Below, in pieces: positions 46,123 to 53,005 of a DNA stretch of 64,000 nucleotides. Below the pieces are notes generated by a model. It worked only from the letters and a program-made list of their open reading frames with translations. It searched no databases and had not been told where the DNA came from. A program made the translations under genes and the position numbers. The stretch is taken from positions 1,240,001 through 1,304,000 of the forward strand of contig NZ_CP042163.1 in assembly GCF_007725405.1 (NCBI RefSeq). The letters run 5' to 3'. This stretch comes from Shouchella miscanthi (lineage in GTDB: Bacteria > Bacillota > Bacilli > Bacillales > Bacillaceae_D). Positions within the stretch are counted from its first letter, which is position 1, and each line of letters starts with the position of its first letter.

Positions 46123-46268
46123 TCCATTTACCAAAGATATTTATTAGCTCATTTATATTACTAGCAGCAGTGATTGTATATTGTTCCATTGCTCTTGCTC
46201 TAATGGGAAGAGAGGAGCGGCGCAATGGCAAAGATAAAAAGCAGAAAGACAAGCTACTACGGAAATGA
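46119..46268 (+). CDS. 49-residue membrane protein
   Basis: GTG start overlapping the previous stop, with GGAGAGGAG upstream. One hydrophobic segment (residues 7-29), then a very basic tail. It overlaps the next gene by 44 bases, so it is only moderately certain. Confidence 0.4.
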   Translation: MIHLPKIFISSFILLAAVIVYCSIALALMGREERRNGKDKKQKDKLLRK

Positions 46269-46659
46269 ATTCGACTCCAAGGCAGAAGGTGAGTTCTATC
46301 TCCTGCTAAGGTCAGACGAGAACGTAAAAGCAATTGAATTACAACCGCAGTACACGCTCTTGAGCGCCTTTTCTGTGCCGTGTTACCGATGTGAGGGTAA
46401 TGGGAAGGTCGAGAATAAAAAAACGCTCAGAATGAACAAATGCACGTTGTGTAGCGGCACAGGTAAGAGGATGCGCCAGCCATGGAAGTATACTGCAGAT
46501 TTCAAAGTGACTTATAAAGATGGCAAAGAGGAAGTCATTGACGTAAAAGGATACGCAAATGAACGCTTTCCACTCGTTAAGAAGATGTTTGAGAGCGTAA
46601 TGGGCATAGAGTTGGTTGTCTGGCAGAAGAACAATAAAAAGGGTTGGGTGAGGAAATGA
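46225..46659 (+). CDS. DUF1064-type nuclease-like protein with zinc-finger insert
   Basis: 144 residues. Start KTSYYGNEFDSKAEGEFYLLL, then LQPQYTLL and YTADFKVTYKDGKEEVIDVKGY fit the DUF1064 family, which has a PD-(D/E)XK-like core (E, D, ExK-like DVKG). Between strands sits a four-cysteine insert CYRCEGNGK and CTLCSGTGK resembling DnaJ zinc repeats. The insert is not part of typical DUF1064 proteins, as far as I know. Confidence 0.7.
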   Translation: MAKIKSRKTSYYGNEFDSKAEGEFYLLLRSDENVKAIELQPQYTLLSAFSVPCYRCEGNGKVENKKTLRMNKCTLCSGTGKRMRQPWKYTADFKVTYKDGKEEVIDVKGYANERFPLVKKMFESVMGIELVVWQKNNKKGWVRK

Positions 46660-46859
46660 ATAGTTTTGAGTATGATCTTTCGATAAGAGGAATAGACAAC
46701 CGCTATATTAAACAGTTAAGACTTCTTGCTGAAGGGTATGCATCAACTAATCCAATTTCATTACCGGAATCATACCGAATTTTATTAGAGGCTTGGGATG
46801 TTCTTTGGTGGATGGAGCAGGATGATCGGTATAAAACCTTAGCAGCTTTATATGAGTGA
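46656..46859 (+). CDS. 67-residue phage protein, unknown
   Basis: ATGA overlap with the previous stop. Helical, with aromatic-rich end (LLEAWDVLWWMEQDDRYKTLAALYE). Function unknown. Confidence 0.58.
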   Translation: MNSFEYDLSIRGIDNRYIKQLRLLAEGYASTNPISLPESYRILLEAWDVLWWMEQDDRYKTLAALYE

Positions 46860-47193
46860 TTTACAAAGCGTCATCCAGTCAATGCGAGAGGTGCAGCAGA
46901 GGCTAGATGTGACCAGTAAAAAGATCTTTAATCTAGCGAAAGATAAAGCAGAAACGGAAAAAGCATACAAGATTGCGTTAAGGCAGGAGATCTTGAGGTT
47001 AAAAGATGATCGAAAGTACCCGGCTACACTCATTCTTGAATTAGCAAAGGGGCAAAAAGACATAGCAGAACTTCGTTTTAAGCGTGATATAGCTAGAGAA
47101 ATGTATAAGGCAGGGCTAGACAGCATGAACAACACACGAACCGAAGCAAGCCTGTTACAAAGCATATTGAGGTGGCAGAACGAAACCGGTTAA
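46852..47193 (+). CDS. Coiled-coil phage protein
   Basis: 113 residues, start overlapping the previous gene by 8 bases. Nearly all helix with heptad-like repeats (VIQSMREVQQRLDVTSKKIFNLAKDKAETEKAYKIAL in outline). Similar small proteins occur before the RinA-type regulator in many Firmicutes phages; role unknown. Confidence 0.6.
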   Translation: MSDLQSVIQSMREVQQRLDVTSKKIFNLAKDKAETEKAYKIALRQEILRLKDDRKYPATLILELAKGQKDIAELRFKRDIAREMYKAGLDSMNNTRTEASLLQSILRWQNETG

Positions 47194-47209
47194 GAAAAGG
47201 GGAGAGTGC

Positions 47210-47923
47210 ATGAGTAAAGTCGATTTCATAGAAAAACCATTTGAAGAGCTGACTGTAGAAGAATTTAGAAGCATGAGACGCAACCCAAAAGGCTCAATCT
47301 CCCTAACAGACTTCTTAGGCCATTATAACATCAGTATTCAAGAATATTGGGATTACGTCACTGAGAATAAAGGGGTTGCTATAGTTCATGAAGAACGGCA
47401 GACACTCACTAACTATAAAGCTGCACAAAATCAGAGACAACCAGATGAACTAGAATACACCGGGGCAGAGATACAAGGGTTTCGAATGTTACGAGGCTAT
47501 AACACTAACAAAATGAGTCATCGGATTGGAATATTTGCGGACGAACTTAAGAGATACGAGCGTCGTAAAAAAGTGCCAAATTGGATTGCGGATAGATATA
47601 TAAGTGATCTCATGATCACGAAAAATGAAATACATCGATTAAGAATGTACCTAGGCAGGAGAACAAAAGGGTTTGAAGCAGAACGCACTATACCAGAATT
47701 TATAAAAAACGAAGTTAGGAAGCGTGATCGTAACAAGTGCACTAAATGTTTTAGTGAAAACAGATTGCATTTTCATCATAAAGAACGATTTTCAAAAGGT
47801 GGACTTCATGTAGAGAGTAACATTGTGCTTCTGTGCGCCGCTTGTCATGCGGAAGAGCATAAGAGTGAACAATCGTATTGGTTACTAAAGAAGATGGCTA
47901 AAGATGCACGTATCAACGAATAA
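47210..47923 (+). CDS. HNH endonuclease
   Basis: 237 residues. The C-terminal HNH domain is VRKRDRNKCTKCFSENRLHFHHKERFSKGGLHVESNIVLLCAACHAEEH, a textbook HNHc motif with CxxC and HH. The N-terminal 160 residues contain a helix-turn-helix-like segment (GFRMLRGYNTNKMSHRIGIFADEL). Likely DNA-binding nuclease, not the packaging HNH, since terS is 3 kb away. Confidence 0.82.
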   Translation: MSKVDFIEKPFEELTVEEFRSMRRNPKGSISLTDFLGHYNISIQEYWDYVTENKGVAIVHEERQTLTNYKAAQNQRQPDELEYTGAEIQGFRMLRGYNTNKMSHRIGIFADELKRYERRKKVPNWIADRYISDLMITKNEIHRLRMYLGRRTKGFEAERTIPEFIKNEVRKRDRNKCTKCFSENRLHFHHKERFSKGGLHVESNIVLLCAACHAEEHKSEQSYWLLKKMAKDARINE

Positions 47924-47937
47924 TAGGGGGGTTCTTA

Positions 47938-48378
47938 ATGACAGCAATCGCAGAAAGAAAAGCTTATAATTCAAGGTTAAAACATGTGGAGGCTGAGTTA
48001 TACCAATACCCTCATATCGTGAAAGAAATAGAAAAGCGCAGAATGGAATTGCTTTACCCTTATCAAGAATATGTAGATGAAAACCAAGGGAAGGGGGTAA
48101 ACAGCGTACGAGCAATTTCGCGACAAACAGAGCGAATTGCAACCCGTCTTGTTGAAGATCGTAAACTTAGAAATTATGAAGAGATAGCTGATGCGATCGA
48201 AAGGGTATATAACGGGTTAGATAAAAATCAAATGAAATTTGTGAGGGTTAAATATTGGAGCGGAAAAAATTATTCTGCAATTCAAGTTGCTGACATGATA
48301 AATGTGAGTGAAAGAACATGTCATTATTACCGAAAAAAAGTGTTAGAAGAAATAGGGCACATAATTGGATGGGTGTAA
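47938..48378 (+). CDS. RinA/ArpU-family late transcription activator
   Basis: 146 residues. Sequence AERKAYNSRLKHVEAELYQYPHIVKEIEKRRMELLYPY and the C-terminal helix-turn-helix NQMKFVRVKYWSGKNYSAIQVADMINVSERTCHYYRKKVLEEIG match phage late regulators that switch on packaging, morphogenesis and lysis genes. It is followed directly by a tandem repeat and promoter-like sequence, so it should act there. Confidence 0.85.
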   Translation: MTAIAERKAYNSRLKHVEAELYQYPHIVKEIEKRRMELLYPYQEYVDENQGKGVNSVRAISRQTERIATRLVEDRKLRNYEEIADAIERVYNGLDKNQMKFVRVKYWSGKNYSAIQVADMINVSERTCHYYRKKVLEEIGHIIGWV

Positions 48379-48424
48379 GTTTGCAGTAAGTTTGCAGTTT
48401 TCGACCCTAAATCCATAGTAATAT
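48378..48424 (+). promoter_or_regulatory. Late promoter with tandem activator repeats
   Basis: AGTTTGCAGT is repeated at 48378-48387 and 48389-48398, one helical turn apart, ending about 20 bases before a -10-like TAATAT (48419-48424). There is no good -35, as expected when an activator occupies that place. Binding by the RinA-like protein encoded immediately upstream is inferred. Confidence 0.6.
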
Positions 48425-48428
48425 GTAA

Positions 48429-48871
48429 GTATGGGATAATACCCAATACGATATAACTTATTCCGCACTCCATATTGGGGCTAGAGGCGTGTAATGCGCA
48501 CAAAGATTGGGCTGTCCATGCCTCACGTGGAGTGCAAACCTATAATATCACGTACCGTAAGCAAGATAAGCCCCTCACTCCAGTGGTCTTGCTTACGCAA
48601 GCGTGAAAAACTACACATCGGTGACGGAATAGGTAGACGTTAATCAGGTATAGGAGAGCTATTCGGGGATCAGTAAGTAAGGTAGGAACACAGCCGAATA
48701 GAGGTGGAAAGTCGTGTCCTTTGCTCTTTTGAGTAACCGTACACCTACCCATAGCAGTAAAACGAGGCGTCTGATGTCACGCCTATCCTATACTTTGTTA
48801 GGTGCAAATCCTAACCCGATGAACAAACAAAAAAGAAGCGTGTACGAGCTTAATAGCCGTATGCGCTTTTT
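48429..48871 (+). ncRNA. Candidate large structured RNA with tRNA-Leu-like domain
   Basis: No ORF with a ribosome site, but dense perfect helices. 5' domain: 48429-48435 with 48442-48449; 48465-48472 with 48528-48535 enclosing 48484-48491 with 48517-48524; 48557-48566 with 48587-48596 inside 48548-48552 with 48602-48606. 3' domain: acceptor-like 48616-48621 with 48816-48821; TG then D-arm-like ACG/CGT (48624-48626 with 48638-48640) around GGAATAGGTAGA; long-range 48648-48655 with 48786-48793 enclosing 48659-48666 with 48694-48701 and 48765-48770 with 48779-48784; T-arm-like GTTAGG-TGCAAAT-CCTAAC (48797-48815). About 440 nt with own terminator. Size, prophage setting and ornate folding resemble GOLLD/ROOL-type RNAs; membership is not shown. 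Confidence 0.72.
48836..48871 (+). terminator. Intrinsic terminator of the structured RNA
   Basis: 11-bp stem with two G-T pairs (48836-48846 with 48858-48868), 11-base loop, then T residues to 48871. Confidence 0.85.
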
Positions 48872-48893
48872 ATATTAAAAGGAGATGAATTAA

Positions 48894-49229
48894 ATGAACA
48901 TAGAACAAATAGCGAAAACAGCGCATGAAGTCAATCGTGCCTATTGTCAAGCAACAGGAGATCAGAGCCAACCGAAATGGGAGGAAGCTCCGCAGTGGCA
49001 AAAGGATAGTGCAATCAATGGCGTTTGTTTTCACTTAGAAAATGATGTGACGCCAGAACAATCCCATGAGAACTGGATGAAAGATAAACAAGAGAACGGA
49101 TGGAAGTATGGAGCTATAAAAGATCCAGAGAAGAAAGAGCATCCTTGTTTCGTCGCTTATAGCGAGTTACCGAAAGAACAACGTGTAAAGGACTACTTAT
49201 TCAAGGCGGTAGTCGATTCAGCTAAGTAA
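48894..49229 (+). CDS. RyR-domain protein
   Basis: 111 residues. Sequence WQKDSAINGVCFHLEN and WKYGAIKDPEKKEHPCFVAYSELPKEQRVKDYLFKAVV match the RyR domain named for ryanodine receptors, which is found as a stand-alone small protein in phages; in prokaryotes it is thought to bind nucleotides or peptides, but the role is unknown. AAAAGGAG ribosome site. Has its own terminator. Confidence 0.85.
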   Translation: MNIEQIAKTAHEVNRAYCQATGDQSQPKWEEAPQWQKDSAINGVCFHLENDVTPEQSHENWMKDKQENGWKYGAIKDPEKKEHPCFVAYSELPKEQRVKDYLFKAVVDSAK

Positions 49230-49253
49230 AGGCGTCCTAGCGGACGTCTTTTT
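49230..49253 (+). terminator. Intrinsic terminator
   Basis: 8-bp stem with one G-T pair (49230-49237 with 49242-49249), four-base loop, five T. Ends the RyR-domain gene. Confidence 0.88.
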
Positions 49254-49278
49254 ATATTCGCTCTTAAGGAGAATAAAC

Positions 49279-49398
49279 ATGAAGAAGATCGATCCCAATA
49301 AAGATTGCGTAAAATGCGTATTTGCCCAGAAGATATACGAGACAGAGGAAAAGACAAGAATGTTTTGTACGTATGGGGCAGGGTGTGTGAAAAAATAA
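49279..49398 (+). CDS. 39-residue Cys-rich protein
   Basis: ATG 49279 after AAGGAGAA. Four cysteines (10, 13, 30, 36) suggest a zinc or disulfide site. Short phage accessory protein; function unknown. Confidence 0.55.
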   Translation: MKKIDPNKDCVKCVFAQKIYETEEKTRMFCTYGAGCVKK

Positions 49399-49447
49399 CA
49401 GGATAATCCTCTTTGATGTCGAATAGTGCGGAAAGGGGGTTTTTGTA

Positions 49448-49855
49448 TTGAAAGTTAAATTAAACCAAGCTATTAAGAAATACATGCTTGCTGTTGCGGC
49501 AATAGGACAAAGGATGACCGCTACAAGCGAAAAGTTTAAAACTGCTGAACCGAAAGGGTTAAGTGAAGTTATAGCAGTGAAAGAGATTTATAAAGAAGGT
49601 ATAATGGAATTTGAAAATCAGTTTAAGGATTTAAAGAGGCTTGAAGCTCCCATTGAATTGAAACAAGAGCACAATGAGCTAATCGAAGCTTATAGGCAGT
49701 TTGTCGACGCTACTCAAGGTATGTCTGATACTCTTGATACAGTTAACATCAAGACAGATTCTGAAAAATTTGAGGTTGAAAAAGACAAACAAATAAACGC
49801 GAGTAACAGAATTGTTCAAATATCTAATAGAATTGTTCAGAAAGTCAGAATGTGA
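49448..49855 (+). CDS. Helical phage protein, unknown
   Basis: 135 residues, TTG start after GGGGG. Almost all helix, likely a coiled-coil bundle (LKRLEAPIELKQEHNELIEAYRQFVDAT in outline), no signal peptide. Followed by its own terminator. Function unknown. Confidence 0.62.
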   Translation: MKVKLNQAIKKYMLAVAAIGQRMTATSEKFKTAEPKGLSEVIAVKEIYKEGIMEFENQFKDLKRLEAPIELKQEHNELIEAYRQFVDATQGMSDTLDTVNIKTDSEKFEVEKDKQINASNRIVQISNRIVQKVRM

Positions 49856-49862
49856 TACCTGA

Positions 49863-49896
49863 AAAGAGGACTACCTTACGAGGCGGTTCTCTTTTT
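49863..49896 (+). terminator. Intrinsic terminator
   Basis: 9-bp stem with one G-T pair (49863-49871 with 49886-49894), 14-base loop, T run. Confidence 0.85.
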
Positions 49897-49920
49897 GTGT
49901 GTTAAAGAGGAGGGGTTTAG

Positions 49921-50298
49921 GTGGAAGAGGTCATATTGACGCAAGAACAGTTGCAAGAGCGTTTAGAATACTGGCAAGGAAAACTTAGACTGAGGGATTG
50001 GATCATCACAGCTAAGATAAAACGGCTGGTTGAATTTGAAGTTACTGGTCGCGCTGGTGAAATACATGCTCTTTACGAGTCGAGAGAAGCGGCAATTAAA
50101 ATACTAGATCCGATGGATTGGAACGGCTCAGATGGATTTCCTCTCAATGACATGGAGCATACGTTAGTACATGAGTTATTACACATACACACTATGCCTA
50201 TCAACAAGGATAAAGAAGATATAGGGGGCGGTTGTGTGTTTGAAGAGCAAGCTATAGAAAGTATCACAAGAGCCTTATTGTCGCTAGATCGGGAATAA
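49921..50298 (+). CDS. HELLH-motif phage protein, metallopeptidase-like
   Basis: 125 residues, GTG start after AGGAGGGG. HTLVHELLHIH near residue 80 is an HExxH zinc site, with an acidic helix after it (FEEQAIESITRALL) that could give the third ligand. Could be a small SprT-like or ImmA-like protease, but too short to place. Function inferred from the motif only. Confidence 0.65.
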   Translation: MEEVILTQEQLQERLEYWQGKLRLRDWIITAKIKRLVEFEVTGRAGEIHALYESREAAIKILDPMDWNGSDGFPLNDMEHTLVHELLHIHTMPINKDKEDIGGGCVFEEQAIESITRALLSLDRE

Positions 50299-50328
50299 TG
50301 TAAGATATGGAAAAAGAGGTGAGCGGTT

Positions 50329-50523
50329 GTGAAGAAAAAGAAGATACCTGATTTAAACGTAATCATTGAGCTTGAAGCGGAACGCATGAAACAAGACAGG
50401 GAATTCGCGCAATGGCTACATACGATTCTGCCTAAGATCAAGAACAAGACCATCACAGAGGGTGAGACAGTAGCCGTAACGCAAGCTTTAGAAGCGAGAT
50501 ACATGAAATACCACGCAAAGTAG
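50329..50523 (+). CDS. 64-residue phage protein, unknown
   Basis: GTG start after AGAGGTGAG. Very charged helices (MKKKKIPDLNVIIELEAERMKQDREFAQWL). Its stop codon lies inside the following terminator stem. Confidence 0.58.
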   Translation: MKKKKIPDLNVIIELEAERMKQDREFAQWLHTILPKIKNKTITEGETVAVTQALEARYMKYHAK

Positions 50524-50541
50524 TCCGAGGGGCTGCTTTTT
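50518..50541 (+). terminator. Intrinsic terminator
   Basis: 9-bp stem with two G-T pairs (50518-50526 with 50530-50538), three-base loop, T run. The third terminator in 1.3 kb. Confidence 0.75.
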
Positions 50542-50564
50542 TATTATGAAAATTGAGGGGTGAA

Positions 50565-50888
50565 ATGATGAATTGTTATGGAGTTTATAAAGGGTATAAA
50601 ACTGGTGGAGTTGTAGGTACACCATGTGTAGATTGGGCGGCACCTGCTGCATCTGTGGTAATGGAAAACAGTGCAATTCAATTCTCAGTTGAAACGATAA
50701 AATTCGAGGATGGAGAGCGGATAAAGCTGACTGCAAGACGATTAGATAAGAAGTACTTAGCGGAGTCTGTACCTATGACCGATAAAGAGCGCGAGTTCTA
50801 TCTGGAACACAAAGATGAATTTATTCGCTTATTGGTTAACGATGATAGATATACAAAGCCGGTAGGTTTGTATAGTGGCATTATTTAA
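50565..50888 (+). CDS. 107-residue phage protein, unknown
   Basis: ATG 50565 or 50568 after GAGGGG; the TTG at 50553 includes the site. Strand-rich N-terminal half with two cysteines, helical C-terminus (VPMTDKEREFYLEHKDEFIRLL). Directly precedes terS. Function unknown. Confidence 0.58.
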   Translation: MMNCYGVYKGYKTGGVVGTPCVDWAAPAASVVMENSAIQFSVETIKFEDGERIKLTARRLDKKYLAESVPMTDKEREFYLEHKDEFIRLLVNDDRYTKPVGLYSGII

Positions 50889-50924
50889 ATAGATCAGCAA
50901 AGAAGGGGGCAGAGGTGTATGTAG

Positions 50925-51731
50925 ATGGCTAGACAGAGAGATCCAAGAAGAGACGAAGCGTATGAGATATGGAAAGAGACAAAGAAGCCGTTGAAAGAGA
51001 TAGCGGAGGAGTTAGGTTGTTCCCCGTCTCAGATACGCAAATGGAAGAGCCATGATGAATGGGAGCGCAATGGTAACGTTACTAATGGCAAAGGGAGCGT
51101 TACTAAAAAGAGCGCACCAGATAAATCAAGAAAGAAACAACAGAATCGGAGTGGTAATCCCAATCCACAAAATCAATTTACCGAACGGAACAGTGCCGCG
51201 CTAAAGCACGGGCTTTTTTCTCGTTACATGCCAAAAGAAACATTGGAGATCATCGGTATGCTTGAAGATGCAAACCCTGTTGATCTTTTGTGGGATCAGA
51301 TACAAATACAATACGCCGCAATTTTGCGTTCTCAAAAGATTATGTGGGTGAACGATGCCAATGATTCTACAAGGGCGCTCACGAAAGTTAAGGGTGGCTT
51401 GAAAGTCGATTCAGAAGGTAACTTGGTAAAGGTTGCTTTTGCAGAAGAGCTTCAATACGACAATCAATATGCATGGGATAAGCAAGCAAACTTCTTGAGC
51501 GCGCAGTCTAGAGCTATTGCAGAGTTACGCTCATCCATTAAACAGTTTAACGATATGGCACATGAAGATGATACTCGCAGACTCAAGTTAGAACAGTTGC
51601 AGCTTAACGTTAACAAGACAAAAGCGGAAGTCAGTCTCCTCTCTAATGATGAAGAAGAGTACGAAGATGACGGCTTTATGGATGCGATAAAGGGCGCTAG
51701 TGAGCAGGTGTGGAACGATGAAGAAGCTTAA
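50925..51731 (+). CDS. terS: Terminase small subunit
   Basis: 268 residues, YqaS/PBSX type. N-terminal helix-turn-helix (YEIWKETKKPLKEIAEELGCSPSQIRKWKSHDEWE), basic low-complexity linker with NPQNQFTERNSAALKHGLFSRY, which is typical of this family, and a helical C-terminus. Binds the pac site and brings DNA to the large subunit. The start is GTAG ATG 50925; overlaps terL by 14 bases. Confidence 0.9.
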   Translation: MARQRDPRRDEAYEIWKETKKPLKEIAEELGCSPSQIRKWKSHDEWERNGNVTNGKGSVTKKSAPDKSRKKQQNRSGNPNPQNQFTERNSAALKHGLFSRYMPKETLEIIGMLEDANPVDLLWDQIQIQYAAILRSQKIMWVNDANDSTRALTKVKGGLKVDSEGNLVKVAFAEELQYDNQYAWDKQANFLSAQSRAIAELRSSIKQFNDMAHEDDTRRLKLEQLQLNVNKTKAEVSLLSNDEEEYEDDGFMDAIKGASEQVWNDEEA

Positions 51732-52995
51732 ACCTGCGCTGTTTAAATTTAAACCGTTCAGCACGAAGCAACTCAAGGTATTAACATGGTGGCAAGATGC
51801 ATCGCCTTTTAAAGATAACGATGGCATCATATGTGATGGTTCAGTCCGAGCGGGTAAGACGGTTGTCATGTCTCTCTCGTACATTATGTGGGCAATGGAG
51901 ACATTCAACGAGGAAAACCTTGGCATGTCTGGTAAGACGATAGGAGCGCTTAGACGGAACGTTATTACACCGTTAAAGCGAATGCTCAAGTCTAGGGGCT
52001 ATCACGTTAAGGATCACCGCGCAGATAACTATTTGTCCATTACATTCAGAGGTAAGGCAAATTACTTCTATATCTTTGGTGGTAAGGATGAAAGTAGTCA
52101 AGACTTAATCCAAGGTATTACCCTTGCGGGTATGTTCTTTGATGAGGTCGCGCTCATGCCTGAATCATTTGTTAACCAAGCAACCGCGCGTTGTTCGGTG
52201 GACGGGTCGAAGATGTGGTATAACTGCAATCCTGCTGGACCGCATCATTGGTTCAAAACGAAGTTTCTTGATCTTAAGCACGAAAAAAGACTGCTACATT
52301 TACACTTTACGATGGATGATAACCTTTCGCTCTCAAAAGCGATTAAAGAGCGATACAAGCGGATGTACACGGGCATATTCTATAAGCGCTATATCTTAGG
52401 TCTATGGGTACTCGCTGAGGGCGTTATCTATGACATGTTTAATAAAGATTATCACGTCGTACCTACAGAGGAACGGCGCTATTCGCAGTTTTATGTATCG
52501 ATTGACTACGGAACGCAGAACCCTACGACATTTGGATTGTGGGGCAAGGAAAAGAACACGTGGTATAAGGTGAAAGAATACCACTACGATGGTCGCGAGA
52601 AAGGCAAACAGAAGACGGACGTTGAGTATAGCCGTGATCTAAAAGAGTTTACAAATGGTTATCGCATATCCTCTGTCATTGTCGATCCCTCTGCTGCTAG
52701 TTTTAAGGCTCAGCTTAAAAGAGATAGCTTTAGGGTGCAAGACGCAAAGAACGATGTAGCGAACGGTATACAGAACGTAGCAAGCGCGCTGAACCGTATG
52801 CTCATTCTCTACAACGACTGTTGCATTGAAACATTTAAGGAGTTCAGCTCCTATACGTGGGATCAGAAAGCGGCTAAACGCGGCGAAGATAAACCAATCA
52901 AGCAAAACGATCATCATATGGACGGTGATCGTTATTTTGTGAACACCATTATATTTGCAAAGAAAGCGGGGTTAAGTTCAACAAACCCTTGGTAG
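51718..52995 (+). CDS. terL: Terminase large subunit (PBSX/YqaT type)
   Basis: 425 residues. ATPase: Walker A DGSVRAGKTVVMSLS near residue 45, Walker B GMFFDEVALMPE near 140; nuclease domain with Asp in VSIDYGTQNPTTFGLW and IVDPSAASFKAQL. Cuts and pumps phage DNA into the head. Start at 51718 (MKKLKPALF); GTG at 51700 is less likely. Overlaps terS end. Confidence 0.93.
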   Translation: MKKLKPALFKFKPFSTKQLKVLTWWQDASPFKDNDGIICDGSVRAGKTVVMSLSYIMWAMETFNEENLGMSGKTIGALRRNVITPLKRMLKSRGYHVKDHRADNYLSITFRGKANYFYIFGGKDESSQDLIQGITLAGMFFDEVALMPESFVNQATARCSVDGSKMWYNCNPAGPHHWFKTKFLDLKHEKRLLHLHFTMDDNLSLSKAIKERYKRMYTGIFYKRYILGLWVLAEGVIYDMFNKDYHVVPTEERRYSQFYVSIDYGTQNPTTFGLWGKEKNTWYKVKEYHYDGREKGKQKTDVEYSRDLKEFTNGYRISSVIVDPSAASFKAQLKRDSFRVQDAKNDVANGIQNVASALNRMLILYNDCCIETFKEFSSYTWDQKAAKRGEDKPIKQNDHHMDGDRYFVNTIIFAKKAGLSSTNPW

Positions 52996-53005
52996 GAGGT
53001 GACAC

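Noticed and set aside
46052-46333. Minus-strand open frame across the zinc and membrane protein genes
   Set aside because: No ribosome site, and it lies opposite well-supported overlapping phage genes; a shadow frame.
48616-48821. A true tRNA-Leu gene
   Set aside because: D-arm-like and T-arm-like parts exist, but there is no anticodon stem-loop, the insert is about 150 nt long, the T-loop is TGCAAAT and no CCA end is encoded; treated as a tRNA-like part of a larger RNA.
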